In this document: positions 36,409 through 47,424 of the stretch, one piece after another
How the letters are laid out: the number at the start of each line of letters is the position of its first letter
Position numbering within the stretch: position 1 is the first letter of the stretch
Source of the DNA: Campylobacter sp. MIT 97-5078
GTDB lineage: Bacteria > Campylobacterota > Campylobacteria > Campylobacterales > Campylobacteraceae
Direction of reading: 5' to 3'
NCBI RefSeq assembly: GCF_006864455.1
Contig: NZ_QHLK01000008.1
Span: 21,271 to 85,270 of the forward strand
DNA: 64,000 nucleotides
Translations under genes and position numbers: made by a program
The notes under the pieces: generated by a model
What the model was told of the DNA's origin: nothing
The model's input: the letters and a program-made list of their open reading frames with translations, nothing else
Databases searched by the model: none

Positions 36409-37024
36409 AAGCATAGCTTCAACTCATCTTTATATGTGCGAAGCGGTGCGGAATGCTACAATCAATAAAAACTTAGCCATTTATGCTTTAGAACAAACTG
36501 GGGGCATAGGTAGCAGGGAAAGTAAATGGCACAGCACAAAAGGCAATTTACATTTAAATTTTTGTTTGAGCTTAGAGGATTTGCCTCAAGATTTGCCTTT
36601 GTCTTCAGTAAGCATTTATTTTAGTTTTATTTTAAAAGAGCTTTTAAGCGAGCAAGGCTCAAAAATTTGGCTGAAGTGGCCCAATGATCTTTATATAGCT
36701 GATAAAAAAATCGGCGGTATGATGAGCACAAGGATAAGAGACTTCATCATTGTTGGCGTGGGTATAAATATCAAAAATGCCCCAGCTCAAGCTGGACTTT
36801 TGGATATAAATCTTGATTTAAAGGACTTTATAGAACTTTTCATCAAAGAAATTCAAAAAAAATTTTTATGGAAGCAAATTTTTAGCAAGTATGTGATAGA
36901 ATTTGAAAAATCAAAACCATTTAGCGTTCATCATGAAGGCAAAAAACTCCCTTTAAAAGAAGCTTTGCTTTATGAAGACGGAAGCATTTTACTTGACAAC
37001 AAAAGGATATATAGTTTAAGATGA
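36389..37024 (+). CDS. birA: Biotin-protein ligase
   Basis: Attaches biotin to AccB (accB lies about 4 kb upstream). Monofunctional, without the DNA-binding domain of E. coli BirA: 211 residues starting directly with the catalytic domain. GIGSRESKWHSTKGNLHLNF matches the biotinyl-AMP loop, and KWPNDLYIADKKIGGMM holds the catalytic Lys. The start is GTG at 36389, 20 bases inside the fmt end, with AAAAGG upstream. It overlaps parA by 4 bases. Confidence 0.93.
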   Translation: MEIICIESIASTHLYMCEAVRNATINKNLAIYALEQTGGIGSRESKWHSTKGNLHLNFCLSLEDLPQDLPLSSVSIYFSFILKELLSEQGSKIWLKWPNDLYIADKKIGGMMSTRIRDFIIVGVGINIKNAPAQAGLLDINLDLKDFIELFIKEIQKKFLWKQIFSKYVIEFEKSKPFSVHHEGKKLPLKEALLYEDGSILLDNKRIYSLR

Positions 37025-37806
37025 GTGAGATCATTACCATAGCCAATCAAAAAGGTGGCGTAGGCAAAACCACAACAGCGATAAATTTAGCAGCAAGTTT
37101 AGCAGTAGCCGAAAAAAAGGTGCTTTTAGTTGATGTTGATCCTCAAGCAAATGCTACAACAGGACTTGGATTTAATAGAAATAATTACGAATACAATATT
37201 TATCATGTTTTTACAAGACGCAAAAAAATCAGTGATATTATCTTAAAAACTGAACTTCCAAAACTTGATCTAGCTCCTTCAAATATAGGGCTTGTAGGTA
37301 TAGAACAAGAACTTGCTAAAGATGAAAGTATAGAACGCAAAATCGTGCTTAAAAACCAGCTTAAAGAAGTCGTTGATGTGTATGATTTTATCATCATTGA
37401 CTCTCCCCCAGCACTTGGAAGCATCACCGTGAATGCTTTTGCAGCAAGTGATAGCGTGATCATACCTATACAATGTGAATTTTACGCTCTTGAAGGCGTG
37501 GCTATGGTGCTTAATACCATTAAAATCATCAAAAAAAGTATCAATCCAAAGCTTAAAATCAGAGGCTTTTTACCAACTATGTATAGCTCTCAAAATAACC
37601 TTTCTAAGGATACTGTTGAAGATTTAAAACAAAATTTCAAAGAGCAGCTTTTTACAATTAATGGTGATGAGAATGATTTTATCATCATTCCACGCAATGT
37701 CAAGCTCGCTGAAAGTCCGAGTTTTGGTAAGCCTATTATACTTTATGATATTAAATCACCCGGCTCGCTTGCATATCAAAACTTAGCGTATTCTATATTA
37801 GGATAA
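37021..37806 (+). CDS. parA: Chromosome-partitioning ATPase ParA (Soj)
   Basis: Deviant-Walker ATPase for chromosome segregation. ANQKGGVGKTTTAINLA carries the signature Lys, VDVDPQANATTGLG and IIIDSPPALGSITVNA the switch motifs. 261 residues, no N-terminal HTH, so it is the chromosomal Soj type. Partner parB follows after 3 bases. I did not find an obvious GTTTCACGTGAAAC-like parS site in the window. Confidence 0.96.
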   Translation: MSEIITIANQKGGVGKTTTAINLAASLAVAEKKVLLVDVDPQANATTGLGFNRNNYEYNIYHVFTRRKKISDIILKTELPKLDLAPSNIGLVGIEQELAKDESIERKIVLKNQLKEVVDVYDFIIIDSPPALGSITVNAFAASDSVIIPIQCEFYALEGVAMVLNTIKIIKKSINPKLKIRGFLPTMYSSQNNLSKDTVEDLKQNFKEQLFTINGDENDFIIIPRNVKLAESPSFGKPIILYDIKSPGSLAYQNLAYSILG

Positions 37807-37809
37807 AAA

Positions 37810-38655
37810 ATGGCAAAAAGAAGTGCTTTAGGTAGAGGTTTAAGCAGTATTTTAGGTGATGTTGATGAAGCCTACAGCAAAGAACTCGGACTTGATCGTA
37901 GTAGAGTTGAAGAAATCAGTCTTGAACTTATCAGTGCAAATCCTTACCAGCCAAGAAAACATTTTGATGAAGATGCCTTAAACGATCTAGCTAAATCCAT
38001 ACAAACTTACGGACTGCTTCAGCCTATTATTGTTTTAAAAAAAGAAAACGAAAGCTATGTTTTAATCGCTGGCGAACGCCGTTTTAGGGCATGTCAAAGA
38101 CTAAAAATGCCTACAATTAAGGCTTTGGTTGCCGAAGTAGAAGAAGAAAAATTAAGAGAACTTGCTTTAATCGAAAACATACAAAGAGAAGATTTAAATC
38201 CTATAGAACTCGCAAACTCTTACAAAGACTTAATCGAGCATTATAAGATCACCCAAGAAGAGCTTTCAAATAAGGTGCATAAATCACGCTCGCAAATTAC
38301 AAATACTTTAAGATTGCTTCAGCTTAGCAAAGACACTCAAAAGCTTATCGCTGAAGGAAAGATTTCTCAAGGACATGCCAAAATCATAGTTGGACTTGAC
38401 AATAAGGACGAAAAACTGCTTATTGATACAATTTTAGGACAAAAATTAAGCGTAAGAGATGCTGAAAAAATAGTACAAAAAATGAAAAAAAGTGAAAAAA
38501 AATACGAAATAGATCAAGAGCTTAACCAAGAACTTGAAAAATTTAAAATCAAACTTAAAAAGCTCAATATCTCACACAAAGCAAAATACGAACAAATCAC
38601 ACTTTATTTAAGCGATCTTGAAAAAATTAAACAATTAAACAAATTATTACAATAA
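37810..38655 (+). CDS. parB: Chromosome-partitioning protein ParB (Spo0J)
   Basis: CTPase and parS-binding clamp. N-terminal ANPYQPRKHFDEDALNDLA and LIAGERRFRACQRL form the CTP/NTP-binding domain with GERRFRA; the HTH follows at KITQEELSNKVHKSRSQITNTLR. The last 60 residues are a Lys-rich dimerisation tail. 281 residues, standard length. Followed by a 69-base gap with a promoter and then the ATP synthase genes. Confidence 0.95.
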   Translation: MAKRSALGRGLSSILGDVDEAYSKELGLDRSRVEEISLELISANPYQPRKHFDEDALNDLAKSIQTYGLLQPIIVLKKENESYVLIAGERRFRACQRLKMPTIKALVAEVEEEKLRELALIENIQREDLNPIELANSYKDLIEHYKITQEELSNKVHKSRSQITNTLRLLQLSKDTQKLIAEGKISQGHAKIIVGLDNKDEKLLIDTILGQKLSVRDAEKIVQKMKKSEKKYEIDQELNQELEKFKIKLKKLNISHKAKYEQITLYLSDLEKIKQLNKLLQ

Positions 38656-38683
38656 ATTTACATAATATTTAATCCTTTTTAGA

Positions 38684-38689
38684 TACAAT
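38684..38689 (+). promoter_or_regulatory. Probable -10 box for the atp operon
   Basis: TACAAT 35 bases before the atpF' ATG, in AT-rich DNA between parB and atpF'. Confidence 0.45.
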
Positions 38690-38724
38690 ATTAAAACTAA
38701 CTCAAAATTTTAAAAAGGCAAAAG

Positions 38725-39150
38725 ATGTTTGATGATGTCCATTTATCCATAATGCTCGCTACTTTTATCATTTTCTTAGCTATGATTATAATACTCAATA
38801 GCCTACTTTACAAGCCTTTGCTTGAATTTATTGATCAAAGAAACAAGTCTATAGAAAGTGATGAAAGAAAAGTCAAGCAAAACTCAGAAGAAATGTCAAA
38901 TTTTAACGATGAATTTAATAAAATCAAACAAAGCACACGAGAAGAAATTAATGCTATAAAACAAAAAGCACTCGATGAAGCAAAGCAAGAAGCTGAAAAA
39001 GAACTTGAAAATAAAAAGCGAGAACTTGAACAAAAAATGCAAGTTTTTTACGCTCAGCTTGCTCAAGATAGAGAAAATTTTGAACAAGAGTTAAAAGTCA
39101 GTCTTCCAGTATGGCAAGAAGCTTTGAAAAATAATTTAAAAAATATATAA
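38725..39150 (+). CDS. atpF': ATP synthase subunit b'
   Basis: Peripheral-stalk subunit of F1Fo ATP synthase, the b' partner of the next gene. One N-terminal membrane helix (ATFIIFLAMIIILNSLLY) is followed by LLEFIDQRNKSIESDE and a long highly charged coiled coil to residue 141. Campylobacter has two b-type genes in tandem. Its product pairs with AtpF to form the heterodimeric stalk. Confidence 0.93.
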   Translation: MFDDVHLSIMLATFIIFLAMIIILNSLLYKPLLEFIDQRNKSIESDERKVKQNSEEMSNFNDEFNKIKQSTREEINAIKQKALDEAKQEAEKELENKKRELEQKMQVFYAQLAQDRENFEQELKVSLPVWQEALKNNLKNI

Positions 39151-39163
39151 ATACTAAGGAAAA

Positions 39164-39673
39164 ATGATGAAAAAGATAGGTTTTGTATTGGCTTTTTTAC
39201 CCCTTGCCCTTTTTGCTGCACCAAACGGAAGTGGGGAATATGATATAATTCCTCGAACAATTAACTTTTTGATCTTTGTGGCTATTTTGTTTTATTTTCT
39301 AGCTCGCCCAGCAAAAGAATTTTATAACAACAGAATCACTAAAATCGCAACAAGATTAGAAGAAATTCAAAACAAGGTTCTAGAAAGTAAAAACAAAAAA
39401 CTTGAAACTATCAAAAAACTTGAAGATGCAAAAAAAGAAGCTATCGTAGCTATTAACACAGCTAAAAAAGAAGCTGAACTTTTAGCAGTCAAACTAAAAA
39501 ATGATACAAAAAATGATATAGCTTTACTTGAAAAGCATTTTGAAGAACAAAAAGTGTATGAGCAAAGAAAAATGCAAAAAGAAGTTATTGCTAAAATTTT
39601 AAATCAAATGTTTAGCGAATGCAAACTAAAGCAAGATGAAATTTTAGATATCATGCTTAAAAAGGTGTCTTAA
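39164..39673 (+). CDS. atpF: ATP synthase subunit b
   Basis: Second peripheral-stalk subunit, 169 residues. Unlike most b subunits it opens with a signal-like segment (KKIGFVLAFLPLALFAAP), followed by the actual membrane helix (INFLIFVAILFYFLARPAKE) and a coiled coil. This extra N-terminus is usual in Epsilonproteobacteria. Two adjacent ATG codons open the gene; AAGGA 4 bases upstream fits the first. Confidence 0.93.
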   Translation: MMKKIGFVLAFLPLALFAAPNGSGEYDIIPRTINFLIFVAILFYFLARPAKEFYNNRITKIATRLEEIQNKVLESKNKKLETIKKLEDAKKEAIVAINTAKKEAELLAVKLKNDTKNDIALLEKHFEEQKVYEQRKMQKEVIAKILNQMFSECKLKQDEILDIMLKKVS

Positions 39674-39675
39674 CA

Positions 39676-40197
39676 ATGGAAAATCTAATTGCAAAAAAAT
39701 ACGCCAAAGCTATATTAGAACGAAAAGATTCTAAGGAATTTTACAAGCTTTTGTCGCAACTTAGTCCAGCTTTTACCTTACCTAAATTTAAAATGATTTT
39801 AGAATCAAACGAATACAAAAAAGATCAAAAACTGAAAATTTTAATGTCTTTTTTTCAAAATGTCAAACCGAGTTTTGAACATTTTATCCGTCTTTTAACA
39901 CAAAATTCAAGACTTACACTTATCCCAAAAATAGTTGAGGAACTACGAAAACAAGAAGCTTTGAAAGCTCAAATTTATACAGGTATAGTGTATTCTGAAC
40001 AAGCTTTAGAACAAACTAAAATTAACGATTTAGAAAAAAAATTAAGTGAAAAATTTAAGGTAAGTATAAAACTAGAAAATCAAATCACTAAAACTCAAGG
40101 GATAAAAATAAGTCTCGAAGAATTAGGATATGAAATTTCTTTTTCTATACAGGGTTTGCAAACAAAAATGAGTGATTATATACTCAAAACACTATAA
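39676..40197 (+). CDS. atpH: ATP synthase subunit delta
   Basis: OSCP/delta subunit that joins the stalk to F1. 173 residues: N-terminal helical bundle starting LIAKKYAKAILER, HFIRLLTQNSRLTLIPKIVEE in the middle, and the C-terminal KFKVSIKLENQITKTQGIKI domain. Starts 2 bases after atpF and ends 12 bases before atpA, in the usual atpF'FHAGDC order. Confidence 0.94.
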   Translation: MENLIAKKYAKAILERKDSKEFYKLLSQLSPAFTLPKFKMILESNEYKKDQKLKILMSFFQNVKPSFEHFIRLLTQNSRLTLIPKIVEELRKQEALKAQIYTGIVYSEQALEQTKINDLEKKLSEKFKVSIKLENQITKTQGIKISLEELGYEISFSIQGLQTKMSDYILKTL

Positions 40198-40209
40198 AGG
40201 AGAATATGT

Positions 40210-41715
40210 ATGAAACTTAAAGCTAGTGAAATTAGCTCTATCATCAAAGAAAAGATTGAGAATTTTGATTTAAATCTTGAAATTGAAGAAACAGGTAAGA
40301 TCATTTCAATAGCCGATGGTGTGGCAAAAGTATATGGACTTAAAAATGTCATGGCAAGTGAAATGGTTGAATTTGAAAACGGCGAAAAAGGTATGGCTCT
40401 TAACCTTGAAGAAGCAAGCGTTGGTGTAGTTATACTTGGTAAGGGCGAAGGTTTGAAAGAAGGTTCTTCAGCAAAACGTCTTAAAAAGCTTTTAAGTGTG
40501 CCAGTTGGCGATGCTATGATAGGACGCGTGGTTAATGCTTTAGGCGAACCAATAGACGCAAAAGGTGCGATTGGAGCAAGTGAGTTTCGTTTTATTGAAG
40601 AAAAAGCAAAAGGCATTATGGCAAGAAAAAGCGTTCATGAGCCTTTACAAACTGGACTTAAAGCCATAGACGCTCTTGTGCCAATTGGTAGAGGACAAAG
40701 AGAGCTCATTATCGGCGATAGACAAACTGGAAAAACAACCGTTGCAATCGACACCATCATCAATCAAAAAGGGCAAGATGTTATTTGTATCTATGTTGCT
40801 ATAGGACAAAAGCAAAGCAATATTGCTCAAGTGGTAAAACGTTTAGAAGAGCATGGGGCTATGGATTATACTATAGTTGTAAGTGCTGGTGCTTCTGATT
40901 CTGCAGCTTTGCAATACATCGCTCCTTATGCTGGCGTAACTATGGGTGAGTATTTTAGAGATAATGCTCGCCATGCTTTAATTATTTATGATGATCTTTC
41001 AAAACACGCTGTGGCTTATCGTGAAATGTCTTTGATTTTACGTCGTCCTCCTGGTCGTGAGGCATATCCTGGTGATGTTTTTTATCTACATTCAAGATTG
41101 CTTGAAAGGGCTTCAAAGCTTAGCGATGCACTTGGTGCTGGCAGTTTAACCGCTTTACCTATCATTGAAACTCAAGCTGGAGATGTTTCAGCATATATTC
41201 CTACCAATGTTATTTCAATCACTGATGGACAAATTTTCCTTGAGACAGATCTCTTTAATTCAGGTGTGCGCCCAGCGATAAATGTAGGTTTATCGGTTTC
41301 TCGTGTGGGTGGGGCAGCTCAAATTAAGGCTATCAAGCAAGTTGCAGGAACCTTAAGACTTGATCTAGCTCAATACAGAGAACTTCAAGCTTTCTCTCAG
41401 TTTGCAAGCGATTTGGATGAATCAAGCCGTAAGCAACTTGAAAGAGGGCAAAGAATGGTTGAAATTCTTAAACAAGCTCCATATTCTCCTTTGGCTGTTG
41501 AAAAACAAGTAGTGCTTATTTTCGCTGGAACAAGAGGCATACTTGATTCTATTCCGGTAAGTAAAATCAATGAATTTGAGGCTGGGCTTTATTCTTTCAT
41601 CGAAGCAAAATATCCTGAAATTTTTGAGCAAATTCGCTCTAAAAAAGCTTTGGATAAAGAACTTGAAGAAAAGATTAGTACGGCACTTAATGAATATAAA
41701 TCAAGTCATATATAA
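40210..41715 (+). CDS. atpA: ATP synthase subunit alpha
   Basis: Non-catalytic F1 subunit, 501 residues. Walker [43 protein letters not shown] segments and the arginine finger in ISVSR-type [17 protein letters not shown] are present. AAGGAG at 40197-40202 serves the ATG at 40210; a closer ATG at 40206 is out of frame and gives only four codons. Confidence 0.98.
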   Translation: MKLKASEISSIIKEKIENFDLNLEIEETGKIISIADGVAKVYGLKNVMASEMVEFENGEKGMALNLEEASVGVVILGKGEGLKEGSSAKRLKKLLSVPVGDAMIGRVVNALGEPIDAKGAIGASEFRFIEEKAKGIMARKSVHEPLQTGLKAIDALVPIGRGQRELIIGDRQTGKTTVAIDTIINQKGQDVICIYVAIGQKQSNIAQVVKRLEEHGAMDYTIVVSAGASDSAALQYIAPYAGVTMGEYFRDNARHALIIYDDLSKHAVAYREMSLILRRPPGREAYPGDVFYLHSRLLERASKLSDALGAGSLTALPIIETQAGDVSAYIPTNVISITDGQIFLETDLFNSGVRPAINVGLSVSRVGGAAQIKAIKQVAGTLRLDLAQYRELQAFSQFASDLDESSRKQLERGQRMVEILKQAPYSPLAVEKQVVLIFAGTRGILDSIPVSKINEFEAGLYSFIEAKYPEIFEQIRSKKALDKELEEKISTALNEYKSSHI

Positions 41716-41724
41716 AGGCATTTT

Positions 41725-42609
41725 ATGGCTAGTCTTAAAGAGATAAAAAGAAAGATAAAAAGTGTCAATAACACGCAAAAAACAACTAAAGCGATGAAGC
41801 TTGTTTCTTCAGCTAAGCTTAAAAGAGCAGAAGAAGTAGCTAAACGCAGTAAGTTTTATGCACAAAAAATTGATGAAGTTTTAGCTGAAATTTCTTTAAA
41901 TATCAGCAAAATTTCAAAAGATGATAAACGTTTTATATTCTTTCAAGAAAGGGCTGTGAAAAGACTAGATATCATCTTTATTACAGCAGATAAAGGGCTT
42001 TGTGGTGGCTTTAATTCAAGAACTATTAAAAGCGTTAATGAGCTGATGAAAGAATGTAGAACCAAAGGCATAGAAGTTCGTTTGCGAGCTGTTGGAAAAA
42101 CAGGCATTGAATTTTTTCGCTTTCAGGGCATTGAACTTTTAAAAACTTATGAGCATTTAAGCTCAAATCCAAGTTATGAAAGGGCTTGTGAGGTAATTAA
42201 TGAAGCAGTAAATGACTTCTTAAACAAAGAAACCGACCAAGTCATCATCATACATAATGGCTATAAAAATATGATCGCTCAAGAGCTTAAAGAACTTCAT
42301 TTACTTCCGGTTGAGCCTTTAAAAGTCCAAGATGAAAGTCAAATTTCAAACTCAACTCTAGAGCTTGAACCAGAAGGCGATGAATTAATGCAAGAGTTGA
42401 TGAAAACATATTTTGAATACAATATGTATTTTGCCTTAATTGACTCTTTAGCAGCTGAACATAGTGCAAGAATGCAGGCTATGGATAATGCAAGCAAAAA
42501 TGCCAAAGAAATGGTTAAAAATTTAAATTTAGCCTATAATAAAGCAAGACAAGAAAGTATCACTACTGAACTTATAGAAATTATCAGTGGTGTTGAATCA
42601 ATGAAATAA
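41725..42609 (+). CDS. atpG: ATP synthase subunit gamma
   Basis: Rotor shaft of F1, 294 residues. Terminal helices are conserved: [20 protein letters not shown] with [14 protein letters not shown] at the N-terminus, and [19 protein letters not shown] with [19 protein letters not shown] at the C-terminus. The central domain contains [14 protein letters not shown]. Confidence 0.97.
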   Translation: MASLKEIKRKIKSVNNTQKTTKAMKLVSSAKLKRAEEVAKRSKFYAQKIDEVLAEISLNISKISKDDKRFIFFQERAVKRLDIIFITADKGLCGGFNSRTIKSVNELMKECRTKGIEVRLRAVGKTGIEFFRFQGIELLKTYEHLSSNPSYERACEVINEAVNDFLNKETDQVIIIHNGYKNMIAQELKELHLLPVEPLKVQDESQISNSTLELEPEGDELMQELMKTYFEYNMYFALIDSLAAEHSARMQAMDNASKNAKEMVKNLNLAYNKARQESITTELIEIISGVESMK

Positions 42610-42619
42610 GGAGAAATGA

Positions 42620-44023
<1,404 letters not shown>

Positions 44024-44025
44024 GC

Positions 44026-44418
44026 ATGAGTGATTTGATGCGTTTAGAGGTGGTAACACCTATGGGTATGATTTATGAGGGCGAGGTGCGTTGTGTAGTT
44101 TTGCCCGGAAGTGAAGGTGAATTTGGCGTGCTTAAAGGGCATGCTTCACTTATCTCATCTTTAAAAGCTGGAGTAATTGATATAGAAAAAGCTGATTCTA
44201 AGCATGAATTAATCGCTGTTGATTCAGGTTATGCAGAAGTTAATGAATTTAAAACCACTGTTTTAGCCAAAGGTGCAGTAGCCATTAACGCAGATGAAAA
44301 CAGCGAAATAGCACAAAATTTAAATGCAGCTAAAGAACTTCTTCGATCAGCAAGTTCTGATAGCGTGGCTCTAGCTTCTACTCTTGCAAATATAGACAAC
44401 AAAGCAGGGATAAAGTAA
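44026..44418 (+). CDS. atpC: ATP synthase subunit epsilon
   Basis: Rotor/inhibitory subunit, 130 residues. The N-terminal beta-sandwich (LEVVTPMGMIYEGEVRCVVL, GEFGVLKGHASLISSL) is typical; the C-terminal helical hairpin is Ala/Ser-rich. Last gene of the atp run. The a and c subunit genes are not here; in C. jejuni they lie elsewhere. The exbB-like gene starts at the next base. Confidence 0.95.
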   Translation: MSDLMRLEVVTPMGMIYEGEVRCVVLPGSEGEFGVLKGHASLISSLKAGVIDIEKADSKHELIAVDSGYAEVNEFKTTVLAKGAVAINADENSEIAQNLNAAKELLRSASSDSVALASTLANIDNKAGIK

Positions 44419-44973
44419 GTGATCAATACGGCGTCCATCATCCATTTTTTTAATGAATCAAGCCTTATTACTTATATAGTGTTAATTTGGCTTTCTTTTT
44501 ATTTTATTTTAAGCTTTGCTATTTTATTTGCTCGATCGACTTTTTTAGGCGTGTGGATCAACAAAGAAAAAGGAAGTTTAGAATATTTACTCATGGGAAA
44601 TAAAGATATTTCTCAAACCGAATCTATACTCAGAAAATGTCCAGAAAATGAAAAAAATCGCCTTGAAATTTATAAAAATTTAGCTGAAAAAAGAGCAAGT
44701 GTGGGGCTAACTTGGCTTTCTATCATTGCTTCAACTTCGCCTTTTATAGGACTTTTTGGAACGGTTGTATCTATACTTGAAACCTTTGGCGGACTTGGCA
44801 CCCAAAACTCTTTAAGCATCATCGCTCCAAAGATCAGCGAGGCACTTGTAGCTACAGGTTGTGGGATACTCGTAGCTATACCAGCTTATAGTTTTCACCT
44901 AAACATAAAAAGAAAAGCATTTGAACTGATGAGTGTCATTGATAGCGAAATAAAAATTCTTGCAAAGGCATAA
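44419..44973 (+). CDS. exbB: ExbB/TolQ-type proton-channel protein
   Basis: MotA/TolQ/ExbB protein of 184 residues with three membrane helices (TYIVLIWLSFYFILSFAILF; ASVGLTWLSIIASTSPFIGLFGTV; ALVATGCGILVAIPAYSF). The Thr of the second and third helices is present. With the next gene it forms the proton-driven motor for TolA/TonB. Position directly before exbD, a TolA-like gene, tolB and pal suggests it serves the Tol-Pal system. The start codon is GTG, immediately after the atpC stop. Confidence 0.92.
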   Translation: MINTASIIHFFNESSLITYIVLIWLSFYFILSFAILFARSTFLGVWINKEKGSLEYLLMGNKDISQTESILRKCPENEKNRLEIYKNLAEKRASVGLTWLSIIASTSPFIGLFGTVVSILETFGGLGTQNSLSIIAPKISEALVATGCGILVAIPAYSFHLNIKRKAFELMSVIDSEIKILAKA

Positions 44974-44975
44974 CT

Positions 44976-45365
44976 TTGTCATTTCTTGATGAAAAGCCAG
45001 AACTCAATATCACGCCTTTGGTTGATATTATGCTTGTTTTGCTTGCCATTTTAATGGTAACTGCACCAAGCATTACTTATGAAGAAAATATCAACCTCCC
45101 AAAAGGCTCACAAAAAACAAATTCAACAGCAACGCTTAAAAGTCTTATTATTACCGTAAATAGCAAAAGAGAAATTTTTATCAATGAAAAAAAATTTAAC
45201 TTTTTAAGTTTTGTAGATAACCTAGCCATACTCAAACCACAATTTAAACTTGATGAGCCGATTTTTATACGAGCTGATAAAGAGCTTAAATATGATGATG
45301 TGATTTTTGTTTTAAGAGCGGTAAAAAACTTAGGCTTTAGCAAGGTTTCTTTGCAAACGGAGTAG
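44976..45365 (+). CDS. exbD: ExbD/TolR-type motor protein
   Basis: 129 residues; short cytoplasmic N-terminus, then LNITPLVDIMLVLLAILMVT, with the membrane Asp that carries protons, and a periplasmic TolR-like domain ending FVLRAVKNLGFSKVSLQTE. The start is TTG at 44976, two bases after exbB stops; no ATG fits before the membrane helix. Confidence 0.93.
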   Translation: MSFLDEKPELNITPLVDIMLVLLAILMVTAPSITYEENINLPKGSQKTNSTATLKSLIITVNSKREIFINEKKFNFLSFVDNLAILKPQFKLDEPIFIRADKELKYDDVIFVLRAVKNLGFSKVSLQTE

Positions 45366-45368
45366 CTT

Positions 45369-46133
45369 TTGAAAGATTATGGTGTAGGATCATTTAACGC
45401 TTTTTTGCTCGCTTTAATCGTTTATATGGTTCTTGTTTTTTTTATCGCTTTTAAACTCAGCAAAGAAATCAAGCAAAGTGTAAAATATACTGATATAGCA
45501 AATAGCTTTGTTGATGTCGAACTTGGCGAATACCAAGCTACACCCGTGCAAAACACGCAATCAAATCCCCAAGAACAAGCCAAAATAGAAGAAGAGCAAC
45601 TTAAAGAAACAACAAATAAAGCCATTGAAACAAAAGAAAACACCCAAAAAGCAAGTGATATTAGCTCTTTATTTGGCAATGTCAAAGATTATCAAGAAGA
45701 GCAAAGCTCTAAGGTGCAATCATCTAACAAATCTCAAAGCAAGACAACCACCACAAGCACAATTGCTTCAAATATCGTAAAGCAACTCAATGACTCACTC
45801 ATCAATCAAAGTGATAAGATAGGACAAAGCTCACAAAAGCAGATGACTGGGGTATATGATGAGTTTTTGGGTAAGATTGCAAGAAGAATGCAAGAAAATT
45901 GGCTCCTTTATCCAAGGAGCGGAAATTTTAGTGTAATCGTGTATTTTTTTATAGATAGTAACGGAATTTTTGGATATACTTCAGTTTCAAAAAGTGGCAA
46001 TGCTGAATTTGACGCAAAAGTTGAACTCTTTTTAGATGATTTAAAAGGTAAATTTATCGCGTATCCACCAAATTCAAAAAGATACGAAGATACCGCTTCT
46101 ATAAGCGATGAAATCAGCATGCAACAACATTAA
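45369..46133 (+). CDS. tolA: TolA/TonB-like energy transducer
   Basis: 254 residues: one N-terminal membrane helix (FNAFLLALIVYMVLVFFIAF), a Gln/Glu/Ser-rich extended linker (about 55-160) and a C-terminal TonB/TolA domain with LGKIARRMQENWLLYPRSGN and ISVSKSGN-like TSVSKSGNAEFDAKVE. By context it is the TolA of the Tol-Pal complex, spanning the periplasm to Pal and TolB. It starts with TTG at 45369. Confidence 0.88.
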   Translation: MKDYGVGSFNAFLLALIVYMVLVFFIAFKLSKEIKQSVKYTDIANSFVDVELGEYQATPVQNTQSNPQEQAKIEEEQLKETTNKAIETKENTQKASDISSLFGNVKDYQEEQSSKVQSSNKSQSKTTTTSTIASNIVKQLNDSLINQSDKIGQSSQKQMTGVYDEFLGKIARRMQENWLLYPRSGNFSVIVYFFIDSNGIFGYTSVSKSGNAEFDAKVELFLDDLKGKFIAYPPNSKRYEDTASISDEISMQQH

Positions 46134-46143
46134 GGAGAAAAAA

Positions 46144-47355
46144 ATGAAAAAAATCTTTGGTCTTTTCTTTTTGATCTTATCAGCTGTTTTTGCAGCTGAA
46201 GAAACCTCTATTTCTATCGTCAATAAAGGCACCGTTTTACCAAAAATCATCATCAAAGACAACTCAACACTTAGCGATGCAACCTTAAAAAGAAATTTTT
46301 ATAATCTCATCTTAAATGATTTAAAAATTAGCTCGAATTTTGAAGTCCTTGAAAGAGGTAATAAACAAGGCAATTATCTGCTTGAATACGAGCTCAACAA
46401 AGAAGGTGGTAATGCTTTAAATTTAAGGGTAAAGATTGAAGCTGATGGCACAGAAAAAAGTAACAAAAGTTACTCGGTGCCAAGCCTTGAGCTCTATCCT
46501 TTCTTGGCTCATACAAGTATTAAAGACTCTGTTAATACCTTAGGCTTAGCTCCAGTTGAATGGATGGATCATAAAATCTTAATTGCCAAAACCTCAAATT
46601 CAAAAAGAAGCCAAATTATCATGGCTGATTATACACTTACTTATCAAAAAGTCGTTGTAGCAGGCGGATTAAACCTCTTTCCAAAATGGGCAAACAAAGC
46701 TCAAAGTGCATTTTACTACACTGCCTATGATCATAATATCCCTACACTTTATCGTTATGATCTTAACACAAACAAAGCTACAAGGATACTTTCAAGTGGA
46801 GGTATGATCGTCGCAAGTGATGTGAGCGAAGATGAAAATAAAATCCTTGTTACTATGGCACCACAAGATCAACCCGATGTGTATCTTTATGATCTTAAAA
46901 AAAAGAGTTTGATTAAAATCACAAACTATTCAGGCGTTGATGTAAATGGAAATTTCATAGAAAATGATCAAAAAGTAGTTTTTGTAAGCGATCGCTTGGG
47001 TTATCCAAATCTTTTCATGCAAAAAATAGGCGGATCAAATGCCGAGCAAGTTGTCTTTCACGGACGCAATAACACAGCTGTTTCAACCTACAAAAACTAT
47101 ATCGTATATTCAAGTCGCGAGATGGAACAAAAGGGCGTGTTTAATATCTATTTAATGAGCACAGAAAGTGATTATATCCGTCAGCTTACAGCAAATGGCA
47201 AGAATTTATTCCCTCGTTTTTCAAGTGATGGTGGAAGTATAGTGTTTATCAAATATCTTGGTGATCAAACAGCCTTAGGAATAATCCGCGTAAATGCCAA
47301 TAAATCCTTTCATTTTCCACTCAAGGTTGGGAAAATTCAATCGATTGATTGGTAA
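46144..47355 (+). CDS. tolB: Tol-Pal system protein TolB
   Basis: Periplasmic beta-propeller that links Pal to TolA. Signal peptide MKKIFGLFFLILSAVFA, an N-terminal alpha/beta domain (SISIVNKG...LEVLERG-like) and WD40-like repeats (FPKWANKAQSAFYYT, ASDVSEDENKILVTM, FVSDRLGYPNLFM, YSSREMEQKGVFNIYLM, PRFSSDGGSIVFIK). I start at ATG 46144 with AAGGAG at 46132-46137; an in-frame ATG 12 codons earlier lies inside the upstream gene. 403 residues. Confidence 0.95.
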   Translation: MKKIFGLFFLILSAVFAAEETSISIVNKGTVLPKIIIKDNSTLSDATLKRNFYNLILNDLKISSNFEVLERGNKQGNYLLEYELNKEGGNALNLRVKIEADGTEKSNKSYSVPSLELYPFLAHTSIKDSVNTLGLAPVEWMDHKILIAKTSNSKRSQIIMADYTLTYQKVVVAGGLNLFPKWANKAQSAFYYTAYDHNIPTLYRYDLNTNKATRILSSGGMIVASDVSEDENKILVTMAPQDQPDVYLYDLKKKSLIKITNYSGVDVNGNFIENDQKVVFVSDRLGYPNLFMQKIGGSNAEQVVFHGRNNTAVSTYKNYIVYSSREMEQKGVFNIYLMSTESDYIRQLTANGKNLFPRFSSDGGSIVFIKYLGDQTALGIIRVNANKSFHFPLKVGKIQSIDW

Positions 47356-47383
47356 ATTTTATTCAAATTTAATATTTTTTAGT

Positions 47384-47389
47384 TATAAT
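47384..47389 (+). promoter_or_regulatory. Probable -10 box for pal
   Basis: TATAAT (in AGTTATAATT) 36 bases before the pal ATG, so pal can be made independently of the tol genes. Confidence 0.6.
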
Positions 47390-47424
47390 TAACATACTTA
47401 ACAAAACTTTATGAAAGGTAAAAG

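Noticed and set aside
38725..39673. Two adjacent b-type ATP synthase genes as a duplication of interest
   Set aside because: b' and b in tandem is the ordinary arrangement in this group.
46108..46143. Earlier in-frame ATG for tolB
   Set aside because: It lies inside the tolA-like gene and before the ribosome site; the signal peptide begins at the ATG at 46144.
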